Source: Palsa-965 sp044448685
GTDB taxonomy: Bacteria > Bacteroidota > Bacteroidia > Palsa-965
Length of the DNA stretch: 64,000 nt
Direction: 5' to 3'
Assembly (NCBI GenBank): GCA_044448685.1
Contig: JBIOHC010000006.1
Span: 1-64,000 of the forward strand
Below are positions 1 through 7,746 of the stretch, in pieces. The stretch's first letter is position 1, and each line of letters starts with the position of its first letter. Position numbers and translations under genes: made by a program. The notes beneath the pieces are model-generated. The model made no database searches. It saw only the letters and a list, made by a program, of their open reading frames with translations, and had not been told where the DNA came from.

Positions 1-204
1 ATATAATATTTAAATAAAGGTATTACATATAGGGTATCTTACATAATATATTTATAATTGCATGGCAAATAAACCAAAACTGTGGGGCTGGCGTATTCTA
101 TTAAACTAATAAAGTCGGAAGGCAGGATACGACTCAAAAAACCAAATATGCCCCCGGTAGCCGAAAAGGGAAAGAGTAGGCAAACCTAAAATGCATGTAA
201 ACAA

Positions 205-2442
205 ATGAAAGAATCCAAAGTAAGCCCTGTTACTGTTCAGCTTAAAACAGAATACGAGGCAGGTAAGACTGAAAAACTCAATGCCTACTTGCTTGACGAA
301 GGCGGGGGCCTGGTGGAAGCGGTACCCTTTAAAGGGAATACTGCCACATTCAAATCACCCCGCAGCAAATTTGACGGACGAAGCAAAGTCTATATCGCTT
401 ATGCTTTGCCGTTTGATTTTACAGGGAACATTAATGAGCGAACCCTGATCAAAGCAGGAGGTTATCAGACCGTAAAGAATCTTGTTGGAAATAATCTTCT
501 GATAAGCAACCTGGCAAGCACGATATTCAATCCACCGATATGGGGTAATTGCCTAATCACAGGACATGTTTCAAAGAATTTTCTAATTGACGGACAGTGG
601 ACCAATATTCCCTTGTGTGATCTGCGTGTACATATCTGCGAAGTGGAAACAGAGCTGGAATGGCCTTACATCCCTATTTACTACCAGTATATTCCCAATT
701 GGGTGATTCAGGAGATCGGTCAGAACATTCTGGATCTGCATCTTGCTGTGCAGTCTTCACTCATACATCCTCTGCTACCGGATCCTGGACCTCTTCTCCG
801 GGGACAAAAGATCAACCGCCCCCTCAGCTCTATAGGTCCTAACGCGATGAATACTTCGGCTAAGTTCCGGAAATCTGTTTCGGGTGACAGTATCGCTTCA
901 GCCCTGCAGCCTCTTCCACCTGACGTACTGGATGCATTGACACTTGGCTCGATTGATTCCAGAAAACAGGCTTTTTCGGATTACCATGATCTGCTCATCC
1001 CTTATATCTGCCTCTGGCCTGTATACTGGCCCTGGATCTATACTTACGATGAAGATACGGTGGTCACTACCGATTGTAACGGTCACTTTGAGATGTGGGA
1101 AAACACCTATTCGGAGGACGGGCCCCTGAATATCTATATCTGGGTAGAGGCATATATAAACGGTGCCTGGGTAACGGTTTATAAACCAAACCTTCCATGC
1201 AATACCTTGTGGAATTATGCCTGCGGTACGGACATCAATATAAATATCACCGATGCACGTGTAACACCTTGCTCCTGCAGCCAGGAAGGTCCCGGAGATG
1301 CATTCTGGTTTCGTTCCATAGGCAACGCAGGCGGTGCTTTGCATATAGAACAGAATATCAGCAATACAAGAACAATCCAGGGTGCGGCATTCCGGAATGT
1401 AGGATGTACGGATATCATAGGCTATGACTGGATCAGTCCTTTTGGCGGAGGCATCAATCTGGAAGTATTTGCCGGTCAGAATATTTATAACTCAGGTACC
1501 GGTGTTACTCACTTCCGGTGGAAAGCAACACGTATCGCGAACGAACAACTTACACCCATACCCCTGGGATCGCAAACATCTGTAATCCTGAATGCCGCTG
1601 GAAAGATATCACGGGAATACATGGTACATCTGGATACCTTTCACTACCACAGCTTTAATCTGGATATAGCTCCGGATGGTTCGGGCGATAATATCGCATT
1701 CCGCATACCTAACCAGGATATAAGTCAGGAAGCAAGCATTCTTGCTGCTCATCCCGGGAAAGTTCCGTTTGTCGATATCTTCTGGAGAGATATTTTCTGG
1801 AGCGGAAGTTATATAGACAGCAATTCTCTTGCCGACGGTCTGTATCGTTTTGACCTGGAACTGGGAAAATACAACGGCAGCGGAACTTTTGTGGTGATAA
1901 ATGTAGACCCGAAAACGTTTCAGATCTCTGAATACGGCAATCTTGATAATTCTCAGAATCCGACTGCGGCTTATCTGAACATGAGCGGACCGCTGGCCAA
2001 AAATTTCACCATGCTGGTGAGAATTGACAATACGCATTGCAATGCACATATTCACGATGCGGTATTGGTTGAGACCCTGGCTAAATCCGGCGCCTGTGGA
2101 TTTATTCACTATACTGACACCAATCAGCATGTAAGGCTGAGTTTTGAAGCTACCCAGCCCAGGAACTTTGCCTATTTCGTGTTCAGTGTTATTAAGGGAA
2201 ACAACACCGTTCCTACCGGTATCAACCCAGCAGGTTATGTAAACACCAGTGTAGGTGGTTTCGTGCTTGCCGGCGGAGTTTACTCCGAAGATTTCACCGT
2301 GCTTTCATTGCTTAACGGCTGCCCCGGACAAGCAGCATTCTCCGAAAATCTTTATGTTTATTCCATCGCTACCGACGGATACAGAAGACTGAATGAGTAT
2401 GATGCTCCGGATGTAAATGCTTTTGCGTTGAGTAATTCCTGA
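205..2442 (+). CDS. Large protein of unknown function (745 aa)
   Basis: I do not recognise this family. The 745-residue product has no signal peptide, lipobox or membrane segment and no T9SS sorting domain, so it looks cytoplasmic or is exported by an unusual route. About residues 115-350 look like a regulatory-like beta domain split by a roughly 100-residue Pro/Leu-rich insertion: an ITGHV..DLRVHICEV start and a TTDCNGHFEM..IYIWVEAYINGAW end, which resembles the transthyretin-like folds seen in carboxypeptidase-regulatory domains. The C-terminal half is rich in short beta-type stretches and aromatic residues. The ATG is preceded by a weak AT-rich leader; codon use looks like its neighbours. 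A strong hairpin terminator follows at once, so this is the last gene of its transcript. The reading frame is secure; the function is unknown. Confidence 0.8.
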   Translation: MKESKVSPVTVQLKTEYEAGKTEKLNAYLLDEGGGLVEAVPFKGNTATFKSPRSKFDGRSKVYIAYALPFDFTGNINERTLIKAGGYQTVKNLVGNNLLISNLASTIFNPPIWGNCLITGHVSKNFLIDGQWTNIPLCDLRVHICEVETELEWPYIPIYYQYIPNWVIQEIGQNILDLHLAVQSSLIHPLLPDPGPLLRGQKINRPLSSIGPNAMNTSAKFRKSVSGDSIASALQPLPPDVLDALTLGSIDSRKQAFSDYHDLLIPYICLWPVYWPWIYTYDEDTVVTTDCNGHFEMWENTYSEDGPLNIYIWVEAYINGAWVTVYKPNLPCNTLWNYACGTDININITDARVTPCSCSQEGPGDAFWFRSIGNAGGALHIEQNISNTRTIQGAAFRNVGCTDIIGYDWISPFGGGINLEVFAGQNIYNSGTGVTHFRWKATRIANEQLTPIPLGSQTSVILNAAGKISREYMVHLDTFHYHSFNLDIAPDGSGDNIAFRIPNQDISQEASILAAHPGKVPFVDIFWRDIFWSGSYIDSNSLADGLYRFDLELGKYNGSGTFVVINVDPKTFQISEYGNLDNSQNPTAAYLNMSGPLAKNFTMLVRIDNTHCNAHIHDAVLVETLAKSGACGFIHYTDTNQHVRLSFEATQPRNFAYFVFSVIKGNNTVPTGINPAGYVNTSVGGFVLAGGVYSEDFTVLSLLNGCPGQAAFSENLYVYSIATDGYRRLNEYDAPDVNAFALSNS

Positions 2443-2471
2443 TTAATTTCAACAGTTCGTGCCAACAGTAA

Positions 2472-2501
2472 AAAAGCCAGGAGTGAAAACTCCTGGCTTT
2501 T
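2472..2501 (+). terminator. Intrinsic terminator after the 745-aa gene
   Basis: A perfect 13-bp stem (2472-2484 with 2489-2501) closes on a GAAA tetraloop; the 3' arm ends in four T. It isolates the Crp/Fnr-type gene from upstream transcription. Confidence 0.85.
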
Positions 2502-2519
2502 CGCATGCGGGTATGACGA

Positions 2520-2550
2520 ATTGCGAAATAATAGAAGTTTAGTATTTTTA
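2520..2550 (+). promoter_or_regulatory. Promoter of the Crp/Fnr-type gene
   Basis: TTG (2521-2523), 19 bp, then TATTTTTA (2543-2550), seven of eight matches to the Bacteroidota -7 box TAnnTTTG. The TTG at 2521 could be misread as a start codon but fits the -33 element; the likely start is GTG 2557, six bases after the -7 box. Confidence 0.6.
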
Positions 2551-2556
2551 CGTTCC

Positions 2557-3138
2557 GTGGAAAAACACCTGCTCTTAGAAGAACTTCAGGCTAAGTATGC
2601 ATTTCCCGATGAGGATTTTCCGAAATTAATCGAACTCTTCGGGCATTGTACATACAGGAAAAACGCCATGCTCTTTAGTGCCGGGGAACTGGTAAAACAT
2701 ACCTGGTTTATACTGAAGGGATGTGTGCGTCAATACTATATCGGCCCTGAGGGACGGGAACGCATTATCTATTTTGCCAGGGAAGGAAACTGGTGCGGGG
2801 AGCTGAACAGCTTTTTGCATGAAGAACCGACTAAACTTTCCATGCAGGCACTTGAGGATGTGGAAGCCATCTATCTTACACGGACCAATTGGGAAAAGGC
2901 CATAACAACAATCCCTGCTTTTGCCATGTACCATATTACGAACCATCAGCGCCTGATGGTAAAATTAAAAGAAGAGCTTGGAATGGCTGTGAATGAAAGT
3001 CCGGATGAGAAATACCGCCGCCTTGTTCAGGAGAATCCGGAATTATTACAACGTCTGCCTCAATACCAGATTGCCATGTACCTGGGTATTACGCCCGAAA
3101 CATTAAGCCGGATCCGCAAAAGAAATGCAAAGATTTAG
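2557..3138 (+). CDS. Crp/Fnr-family transcription regulator
   Basis: A 193-residue regulator with an N-terminal cyclic-nucleotide-binding-type beta roll (about 25-130) and a C-terminal helix-turn-helix. The recognition helix reads TPETLSR, with the E-x-x-S-R pattern that in Fnr proteins contacts TTGAT half sites. There is no Fnr-type N-terminal cysteine cluster, so it is unlikely to bind a 4Fe-4S centre; the effector is unknown. I chose GTG 2557 because the in-frame TTG at 2521 coincides with the -33 promoter element, and 193 residues is normal for Bacteroidota members. Two perfect TTGAT-N4-ATCAA boxes lie just after its stop, ahead of the next operon, which is the obvious target. Confidence 0.85.
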   Translation: MEKHLLLEELQAKYAFPDEDFPKLIELFGHCTYRKNAMLFSAGELVKHTWFILKGCVRQYYIGPEGRERIIYFAREGNWCGELNSFLHEEPTKLSMQALEDVEAIYLTRTNWEKAITTIPAFAMYHITNHQRLMVKLKEELGMAVNESPDEKYRRLVQENPELLQRLPQYQIAMYLGITPETLSRIRKRNAKI

Positions 3139-3156
3139 GCCCTGAACAACCCTTTC

Positions 3157-3170
3157 TTGATCCGGATCAA
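3157..3170. promoter_or_regulatory. Fnr-type operator box 1
   Basis: TTGATCCGGATCAA is a perfect dyad with the TTGAT-N4-ATCAA consensus of Fnr/Crp-family sites. It lies 18 bp after the stop of a regulator whose recognition helix predicts this sequence. Confidence 0.75.
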
Positions 3171-3188
3171 TATGCCAGACCGGTTTTC

Positions 3189-3202
3189 TTGATCTCAATC
3201 AA
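3189..3202. promoter_or_regulatory. Fnr-type operator box 2
   Basis: TTGATCTCAATCAA is a second perfect match, centred 32 bp (about three helical turns) from box 1. If the -7 box is at 3225-3232 and transcription starts near 3237-3239, its centre is about 42 bp upstream of the start, the class II activator position. Confidence 0.75.
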
Positions 3203-3224
3203 GCTCTGTTTTTTTTAACTGCTG

Positions 3225-3232
3225 TTTCTTTG
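3225..3232 (+). promoter_or_regulatory. -7 box of the abm-cupin operon
   Basis: TTTCTTTG matches TAnnTTTG at seven of eight positions. There is no clear -33 box, as expected for an activator-dependent promoter. Confidence 0.45.
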
Positions 3233-3261
3233 TCCCAGTTAAACCAAAAAAACAAGACAAC

Positions 3262-3615
3262 ATGAAAAAAGGAATCGTCGCAGTAGTTTCACTCGCGGTC
3301 ATATTGACTGCAGCAGCATTCAAAAATGCAGGACCGGCAAAAGGAGTAACCATTATCAATACCGTGGACGTAAATGATTTCGCGACCTTTAAACAAGCCT
3401 TTGATGCAGGCGCCCCGATACGCGAAAAAGCGGGAATTAAGGTAACAGCTCTGTTCCAGGCTGTTGACAATGCGAACCGGATAACAGTAATGGAAGAGGC
3501 GGCAAGCGCGGAGTCGGCAAAAGCCTTTTTCGCTGATCCCAAGGCCAAGGAAGCCATGGAAAAAGCAGGGGTAAATTCAAAACCGGATCTGAAAATTTTA
3601 AATAAAATTCAATAG
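3262..3615 (+). CDS. Secreted dimeric alpha/beta-barrel protein (antibiotic-monooxygenase-like)
   Basis: A 117-residue protein with an N-terminal signal peptide (about residues 1-19, cut near AAAF/KN) and a single ferredoxin-like domain. The order VDVNDFATFKQAFDAG..REKAGI..ALFQAVDNANRITVMEE..SAESAKAFF is typical of small dimeric alpha/beta-barrel proteins related to antibiotic biosynthesis monooxygenases and cyclases. It probably works as a dimer in the periplasm; no substrate can be assigned. It is first in a two-gene operon with the cupin gene 8 bp downstream and sits under two Fnr-type boxes, suggesting a stress or redox role. Confidence 0.75.
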   Translation: MKKGIVAVVSLAVILTAAAFKNAGPAKGVTIINTVDVNDFATFKQAFDAGAPIREKAGIKVTALFQAVDNANRITVMEEAASAESAKAFFADPKAKEAMEKAGVNSKPDLKILNKIQ

Positions 3616-3623
3616 CAAAAACC

Positions 3624-4058
3624 ATGATGACCACGAAAGACGTAATCAAGTTCGGTGGAATGGAAATCCGCTTCAGCCTGGATGCACAGGATACAAAAGG
3701 TAAAATCACCATGTTCAAATGTATCATTTCGGCTGGGGCTAAGATCGCCGCTGCACATTACCATGAGAATTTCGATGAAACCGTTTATGGACTGAAAGGT
3801 ACTGCGAGCTATTCCGTTGACGGGAGGGCGGTTGAACTGAGCCCCGGTGAAGCCTTATTCATTCCCCGTGGCACTGTCCATGCCTTTGCCAATAAATCCG
3901 ACGAGACCATTGAATTTTTATGTGTGATATCTCCAGGTCTTATGGGCCCAGATTATTTTAAAGATATAGCTGAAATAATCAATGCAGGTGGTCCCCCGGA
4001 TATGGCTAAACTGAAACAGGCTATGCTTAACCACGGACTGGTACCGGTTGCAGGTTAA
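3624..4058 (+). CDS. Cupin-domain protein
   Basis: A 144-residue single-domain cupin without signal peptide. Cupin motif 1 is at 44-59 with metal ligands His45, His47 and Glu52 (HYHENFDE); motif 2 is GEALFIPRGTVHAF at 75-88 with His86. All four usual ligands are present, so it should bind Fe, Mn or Zn. Small cupins act as dioxygenases, isomerases or ligand sensors; the sequence does not decide between these. It begins 8 bp after the alpha/beta-barrel gene and ends the operon. A tandem ATGATG start leaves the first residue uncertain by one. Confidence 0.8.
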   Translation: MMTTKDVIKFGGMEIRFSLDAQDTKGKITMFKCIISAGAKIAAAHYHENFDETVYGLKGTASYSVDGRAVELSPGEALFIPRGTVHAFANKSDETIEFLCVISPGLMGPDYFKDIAEIINAGGPPDMAKLKQAMLNHGLVPVAG

Positions 4059-4170
4059 TTCCCAAACTATGCCCAACAATCCAAATGCCAGGCTCTAAGC
4101 CTTTTGCGACAGAGTTTTTGCAATAGCCATCACTATTCTGATTCTGGATATGAAACCCCCTCCTTTGGAG

Positions 4171-4215
4171 GGTAATGACTACTTGTCCCAACTTAGTAGT
4201 CATTACCCTTTTTTC
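4171..4215 (+). terminator. Intrinsic terminator of the abm-cupin operon
   Basis: A perfect 14-bp stem (4171-4184 with 4196-4209), an 11-nt loop and six T. It begins 112 bp after the cupin stop. Confidence 0.85.
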
Positions 4216-4540
4216 AGGATTGTAATCTTTGAATAGAGTTCGGCTCCCCGTATATCCTGTACCACTACAAGTACTTTTTTAGTTTCTGCCAAAATTCATG
4301 TGAATAAAGAATAATTTTATCTGTATGTTCATTCCCTGTTCCGATATCACTAAACCGAAAAAGTTAGCTAAAACAAGGACCATTTGGCCTCGTTCATATT
4401 AAGAATGTAAATTTTATGTAATGGCAGGAATGAGATTCGCTATGATGAATACATAATTAATTCATAAAGTATTAGTTATCAATAATGTGTAAATTCAGGA
4501 ACAGATTATTGTTCCTTAGGAATAGCATAATTGAGAAAAA

Positions 4541-4572
4541 TTGGCGAAACAAAATAAATTAGGATACGTTTG
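4541..4572 (+). promoter_or_regulatory. Promoter of the sensor-kinase operon
   Basis: TTGG (4541-4544), 20 bp, then TACGTTTG (4565-4572), a perfect TAnnTTTG box. The predicted leader is about 75 nt. Confidence 0.65.
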
Positions 4573-4655
4573 TAGGGAATAATAAAGGTGCTCCAATACC
4601 ATTAGCTTCTCTTCCTACAGAAACCTTTTTAGTCGGAGTTTAAAAGCAAATCAAC

Positions 4656-5897
4656 ATGAATAGTCTGGAGAATATAGAACCTGCTGGCAAACATACCTTG
4701 CATCCGAATTTTACGGAGGAGGACATAGAGCTGTTGAAAGAATATTATGAATACAATGAAAAATATTACTCAAGGGTGAATGAAGAGTTAACGGCTATGC
4801 TTGCTGAGCATCCGTTGTGGGGCCCGTTGATAAAAATGCAGACACCGGAACAGCAGAAAGCTCAGAATGAACGATCACAGGAATTGCAGCGCAAGGCAAT
4901 CTATGAAGGAGATTGGGATACTTATTCCCAGGATCTGATTACCCAGGGAGTAGTGTATGCCAAAATGAATATTAAATACTCTGATTGGTATGAGCTTGTA
5001 AAAATATACAAGGATTACCTGCTCCCCTATATCAAGAAAGATTTTAAGAAAGATACAGCTAAGGCCATGAATATTATCGGCGGACTTAGTCTCCTCATTG
5101 ATTTTGCCATGTATGGTATTGCCGAGGCGTATTTTCAGGAAAAGAACAATATTATCACCCGGATGAATGAGGAGCTTGAGCTGAAGGTAAAGGGTCGTAC
5201 GGCAGATCTGCTTGAAATAAACAAAGAACTTGAAAGCTTTACCTATACTGTTTCTCATGACCTGAGGGCTCCGCTGAGGGCAATAGACGGATTTGCCAAA
5301 ATTCTTGAAAAGAAATATGCTCCTGTTCTGGAAGAGGAAGGCAAGGAGTATGTAGGAATCATTACAGCAAGCATCCTGAAAATGGGAAATCTTATTGATG
5401 ATCTGCTTGCATTTTCACGTTTGGGAAGAATGAATACAAACATGAGCCGTTTCAGTCTGAAAGGAATTTTCAGGGAACAATTTGATGAGCTCAAAATGGG
5501 TGAAGCAAGCAGAAATATTGAATTGATTACTGAAAATCTTCCGGATATAAAAGCTGACCGTGACATGATGAAACATGTTGTCGGCAACCTGCTTGGAAAT
5601 GCATTCAAATTTACCAAAGGACGTGAGCACGCAAAGATTGAAGTGGAGTGCCATAAGGAAAACGGAGAAGCAATTATTTCTGTTAAAGACAATGGGGTGG
5701 GTTTCGATGTGCGTTACTCGTCTAAATTATTCGGAATGTTTCAGCGTCTGCATTCGGAAGATGAGTTTCCGGGAACCGGTGTGGGTCTGGCCATTGTACA
5801 ACGTATTGTACACAAGCACGGAGGAAGGCTATGGGCAGATTCCGTATTAAATGAAGGAGCTACATTTTATTTCTCTATTCCGGAAATTAAAGCGTAA
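4656..5897 (+). CDS. Sensor histidine kinase with globin-like N-terminal sensor
   Basis: A soluble 413-residue kinase. The kinase core is complete: H box SHDLRAP with His201, N box near 311-320 (NLLGNAFKFT), G1 DNGVGF 345-350, F box LFGMFQRLH 358-366 and G2 GTGVGLAI 373-380. A coiled-coil linker spans about 160-195. Residues 20-160 are helical and resemble globin-coupled sensor/RsbR-type domains (GVVYAKMNIKYSDWY, then a long helix). Where haem-binding sensors usually have the proximal His, this protein has Tyr101, so haem binding is doubtful. There are no membrane segments, so it senses a cytoplasmic signal. The response regulator follows 23 bp downstream. Confidence 0.85.
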   Translation: MNSLENIEPAGKHTLHPNFTEEDIELLKEYYEYNEKYYSRVNEELTAMLAEHPLWGPLIKMQTPEQQKAQNERSQELQRKAIYEGDWDTYSQDLITQGVVYAKMNIKYSDWYELVKIYKDYLLPYIKKDFKKDTAKAMNIIGGLSLLIDFAMYGIAEAYFQEKNNIITRMNEELELKVKGRTADLLEINKELESFTYTVSHDLRAPLRAIDGFAKILEKKYAPVLEEEGKEYVGIITASILKMGNLIDDLLAFSRLGRMNTNMSRFSLKGIFREQFDELKMGEASRNIELITENLPDIKADRDMMKHVVGNLLGNAFKFTKGREHAKIEVECHKENGEAIISVKDNGVGFDVRYSSKLFGMFQRLHSEDEFPGTGVGLAIVQRIVHKHGGRLWADSVLNEGATFYFSIPEIKA

Positions 5898-5920
5898 TTG
5901 CAACACAAAAACATATTCCA

Positions 5921-6376
5921 ATGAACAAGTCCGATTTTGTTGAAATACTGATCGTTGAAGATAATGTAAACGATGCCAAGCTCGCTCAGTTAGCCCTGAG
6001 CCAGGAAAAACTCGCCAATAATCTTATCTGGTTGAAGGATGGGGCACAGGCTCTTGATTTCCTTTTTGGAGAAGGGGAATATGCCGGCCGGGAAGTATCG
6101 AATACACCAAAGCTGATTCTGCTAGACCTTAAAATGCCCAAGGTGGGAGGGATTGAAGTGCTCAAAAAGATCAGAGGTGATGAGCGTACCAGGCATATTC
6201 CGGTAGCCGTTATGACTTCTTCCAGTGAAGAGAAAGATATTATTGAAGCCTACAATTTATGGGTAAACTCCTATATTGTTAAGCCTGTTGATTTTGACAA
6301 GTTTGCTAAATGTGTCAAAGAAGTAGGCCTTTACTGGCTTGTTGTAAACCATCCTCCCATAAACGACAAGCGCTGA
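5921..6376 (+). CDS. Single-domain response regulator (CheY/Rcp1-like)
   Basis: A 151-residue receiver domain with no output domain. Acidic pocket IVEDN (Glu13, Asp14), phosphorylation site Asp69 in LLDLKMP, Thr99/Ser100 and Lys121 in VKPVD are all present. This Rcp1-like subtype is the normal partner of soluble Bacteroidota kinases and passes the phosphoryl group on or acts by protein contact. Position 114 is Trp (NLWVNSYIVKP), where related receivers usually have Gly; this sits on the output face and may be family-specific. It forms an operon with the kinase. The 21-bp array phase begins at its last codons. Confidence 0.88.
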   Translation: MNKSDFVEILIVEDNVNDAKLAQLALSQEKLANNLIWLKDGAQALDFLFGEGEYAGREVSNTPKLILLDLKMPKVGGIEVLKKIRGDERTRHIPVAVMTSSSEEKDIIEAYNLWVNSYIVKPVDFDKFAKCVKEVGLYWLVVNHPPINDKR

Positions 6377-6845
6377 ACCGGTTAAAGACCAAACGGTTGT
6401 TCATCAAAAACTAAGCAGATCGGAATGCAATCGCCCCGAACCGGATAATCATTGTCCGGTCAAGGATAATCACTTTCCTATACCGGATCGTTAAAGTCCT
6501 GAACCGGATGTTGAATGTCCTGAATGGGATCGTGAATGTCCTTAATGGGATGTTGAATGTTCCGAACGGGATAGTGAATGTCCTGAACCGGATGTTGAAT
6601 GCCCTTAACCGGATCGTGAATGTCCTGAACCGGATGTTGAATGTCCTTAACCGGATAGTGAGTGTTCTGAACGGGTTAGTGAATGCCCTGAATGGGATAG
6701 TGATTGTCCTGAACGGGATAGTGAATGTCCTTGACCGGATGGTAAATGTCCGAGATCGGATTGTGCATGTCCTTAACCGCATGATGAACGTCACGACTCG
6801 GTTAAAGACTGTAACGAACCGAACAATAATTTTACGAAAGCGGAT
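6363..6845. repeat. Tandem array of a 21-bp repeat (about 23 phase-locked units)
   Basis: The least diverged units run from 6489 to 6740: twelve copies of two variable bases followed by TGAATGTCCTGAACCGGAT or close variants, each ending in GGAT exactly 21 bp apart. Outward the units decay but keep the phase: to the left ends at 6488, 6467, 6446, 6425 and 6383; to the right at 6761, 6782, 6803, 6824 and 6845. The array fills the whole gap between the response regulator stop and the stop of the convergent GIY-YIG gene. Because 21 is a multiple of three, long frames stay open on both strands by accident. Confidence 0.92.
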
Positions 6846-6847
6846 GG

Positions 6848-7141
6848 TTATAAGGACAAATGAAAATGTCCCAATCCTTTCTTGCCTGAAACAGCTTCTA
6901 TAAGCTTCAGCTTCTCTGCCTTTGTCCGCTGTTTCATTTTGTATTCGGCTTTTGAAGCTTCTGATTTATCTGCAAATTCAAAAACAGCCTTTAACAGAAC
7001 AGGCGTTCTGCCCTTGGTATATTTTGCTCCTTTCCCGGCATTATGTGCTTCCAGTCTTGCTTCCAGATTATTGGTAATACCTGTATACAAAGTATCGTCA
7101 GCACATTGAATCAGGTATAATACCCAAATTTTCGTTTTCAT
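6848..7141 (-). CDS. GIY-YIG domain protein (UPF0213-like)
   Basis: A 97-residue single-domain GIY-YIG protein. The motif appears as LYLIQC..DTLYTGIT, followed by Arg-containing NNLEARLEAHN, then the KGAKYTKGRTPV segment typical of the YhbQ/UPF0213 branch. These small nucleases are suspected of acting on structured or damaged DNA. The last codons (HFHLSL) and the TAA stop lie where the neighbouring 21-bp array ends, and resemble a degenerate repeat unit, so the C-terminus may have been shaped by the array. A 7-bp inverted repeat (7161-7179) and a TAGCTTTA box (7173-7180, minus strand) precede it. Confidence 0.8.
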   Translation of the reverse strand: MKTKIWVLYLIQCADDTLYTGITNNLEARLEAHNAGKGAKYTKGRTPVLLKAVFEFADKSEASKAEYKMKQRTKAEKLKLIEAVSGKKGLGHFHLSL

Positions 7142-7212
7142 TTCAGTTTTAGGAAGCAGAAGCTTTAAGTTGTAAAGCTAGGTCATATACCCCAAACAAG
7201 CTCAGTCGTGGT

Positions 7213-7515
7213 TCAGAACCTGCTCTGCCTGCCCCTGGTTTTATTCACCATGCCCTGCCGGGGTCTTTTTTTCAGGGTTTTTCTCGTCTTCATAGCAAAC
7301 CAGGGTTTACCATGTAATGTCGTTTGGGAAGAAGTTCGCTTTTCATTCTGATGATGTGTTATTACCTGGCTTCTGCATTTTTTGCGAAAACAGATAAAAG
7401 GAGATGCCTTGTGAAAGACAAGGGGGGGTGAGATATGCAGACTGCAGGATGTCAGCACCCCTGACACCAGGACGAAGAACAGGAAGCGTTTTAGAAAGAA
7501 CAGCTTGTTTGTCAT
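7213..7515 (-). CDS. Possible small lipoprotein or gene remnant
   Basis: The first 25 residues of this 100-codon frame look like a lipoprotein signal (LKRFLFFVLVSGVLTSC, lipobox VLTSC). The remainder is a basic, low-complexity tail with no family resemblance. It could be a short lipoprotein, a decayed gene with a surviving signal peptide, or chance. No clear promoter box was found. Confidence 0.3.
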   Translation of the reverse strand: MTNKLFFLKRFLFFVLVSGVLTSCSLHISPPLVFHKASPFICFRKKCRSQVITHHQNEKRTSSQTTLHGKPWFAMKTRKTLKKRPRQGMVNKTRGRQSRF

Positions 7516-7718
7516 ACGCTTCTTTCTTATATCAACGAAATAAGGTTACACATACAGGATCTTCAGGTCCCAGGCAAAAATTTGCATTGTATAATGTTCA
7601 ATATCAGTAATTTATATGGAACAAAAGAGGAAAGAGGATTTCCTTAACCTGAATTTTATAGATTCGATTGGAAGCGAGGAATCCATTCATTTTAAGCCAG
7701 AATTTTAAATAATTTCCC

Positions 7719-7726
7719 TATCTTCG
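7719..7726 (+). promoter_or_regulatory. -7 box of prs
   Basis: TATCTTCG, seven of eight matches to TAnnTTTG, 20 bp before the GTG start; the predicted leader is about 15 nt. Confidence 0.5.
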
Positions 7727-7746
7727 CGTCCCTTAAGGGCAAAATC

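Larger units (their letters stand above)
4059..4655. other. Intergenic region: terminator, kinase promoter, no gene
   Basis: About 600 bp without a credible coding frame. It holds the strong terminator of the cupin operon (4171-4215), about 325 bp of AT-rich sequence in which I see nothing, and the sensor-kinase promoter at 4541-4572. Confidence 0.6.
7142..7746. other. Intergenic region with a doubtful small lipoprotein frame
   Basis: About 600 bp between the GIY-YIG gene and prs. It contains an AGCTTTA inverted repeat (7161-7179), a minus-strand frame that begins like a lipoprotein (7213-7515), and the prs promoter region. Nothing else was recognised. Confidence 0.5.

Noticed and set aside
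1..204. Possible riboswitch or structured leader ahead of the 745-aa gene
   Set aside because: Short pairings such as AGTCG/CGACT near 113-134 exist, but no known riboswitch core could be matched.
898..1344. Long antisense frames inside the 745-aa gene and other genes
   Set aside because: They lie opposite well-supported genes, show no signal peptides or domains, and are shadows of the real frames.
2521..2556. TTG at 2521 as start of the Crp/Fnr-type gene
   Set aside because: The TTG fits the -33 element of a -33/-7 pair; GTG 2557 gives a normal-length regulator.
6411..6794. 127-codon minus-strand frame with repeated FTIRFRT-like heptads
   Set aside because: Same cause: repeat-derived frame overlapping the other one, with no family resemblance and no promoter.
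6363..6845. CRISPR-like array
   Set aside because: The 21-bp units are contiguous, with no unique spacers, and no cas gene is nearby.
6508..6903. 131-codon plus-strand frame with LNRIVNV-type heptads
   Set aside because: It is the translation of the 21-bp array: a multiple of three keeps frames open. It lacks a start signal, and the opposite strand is equally open.
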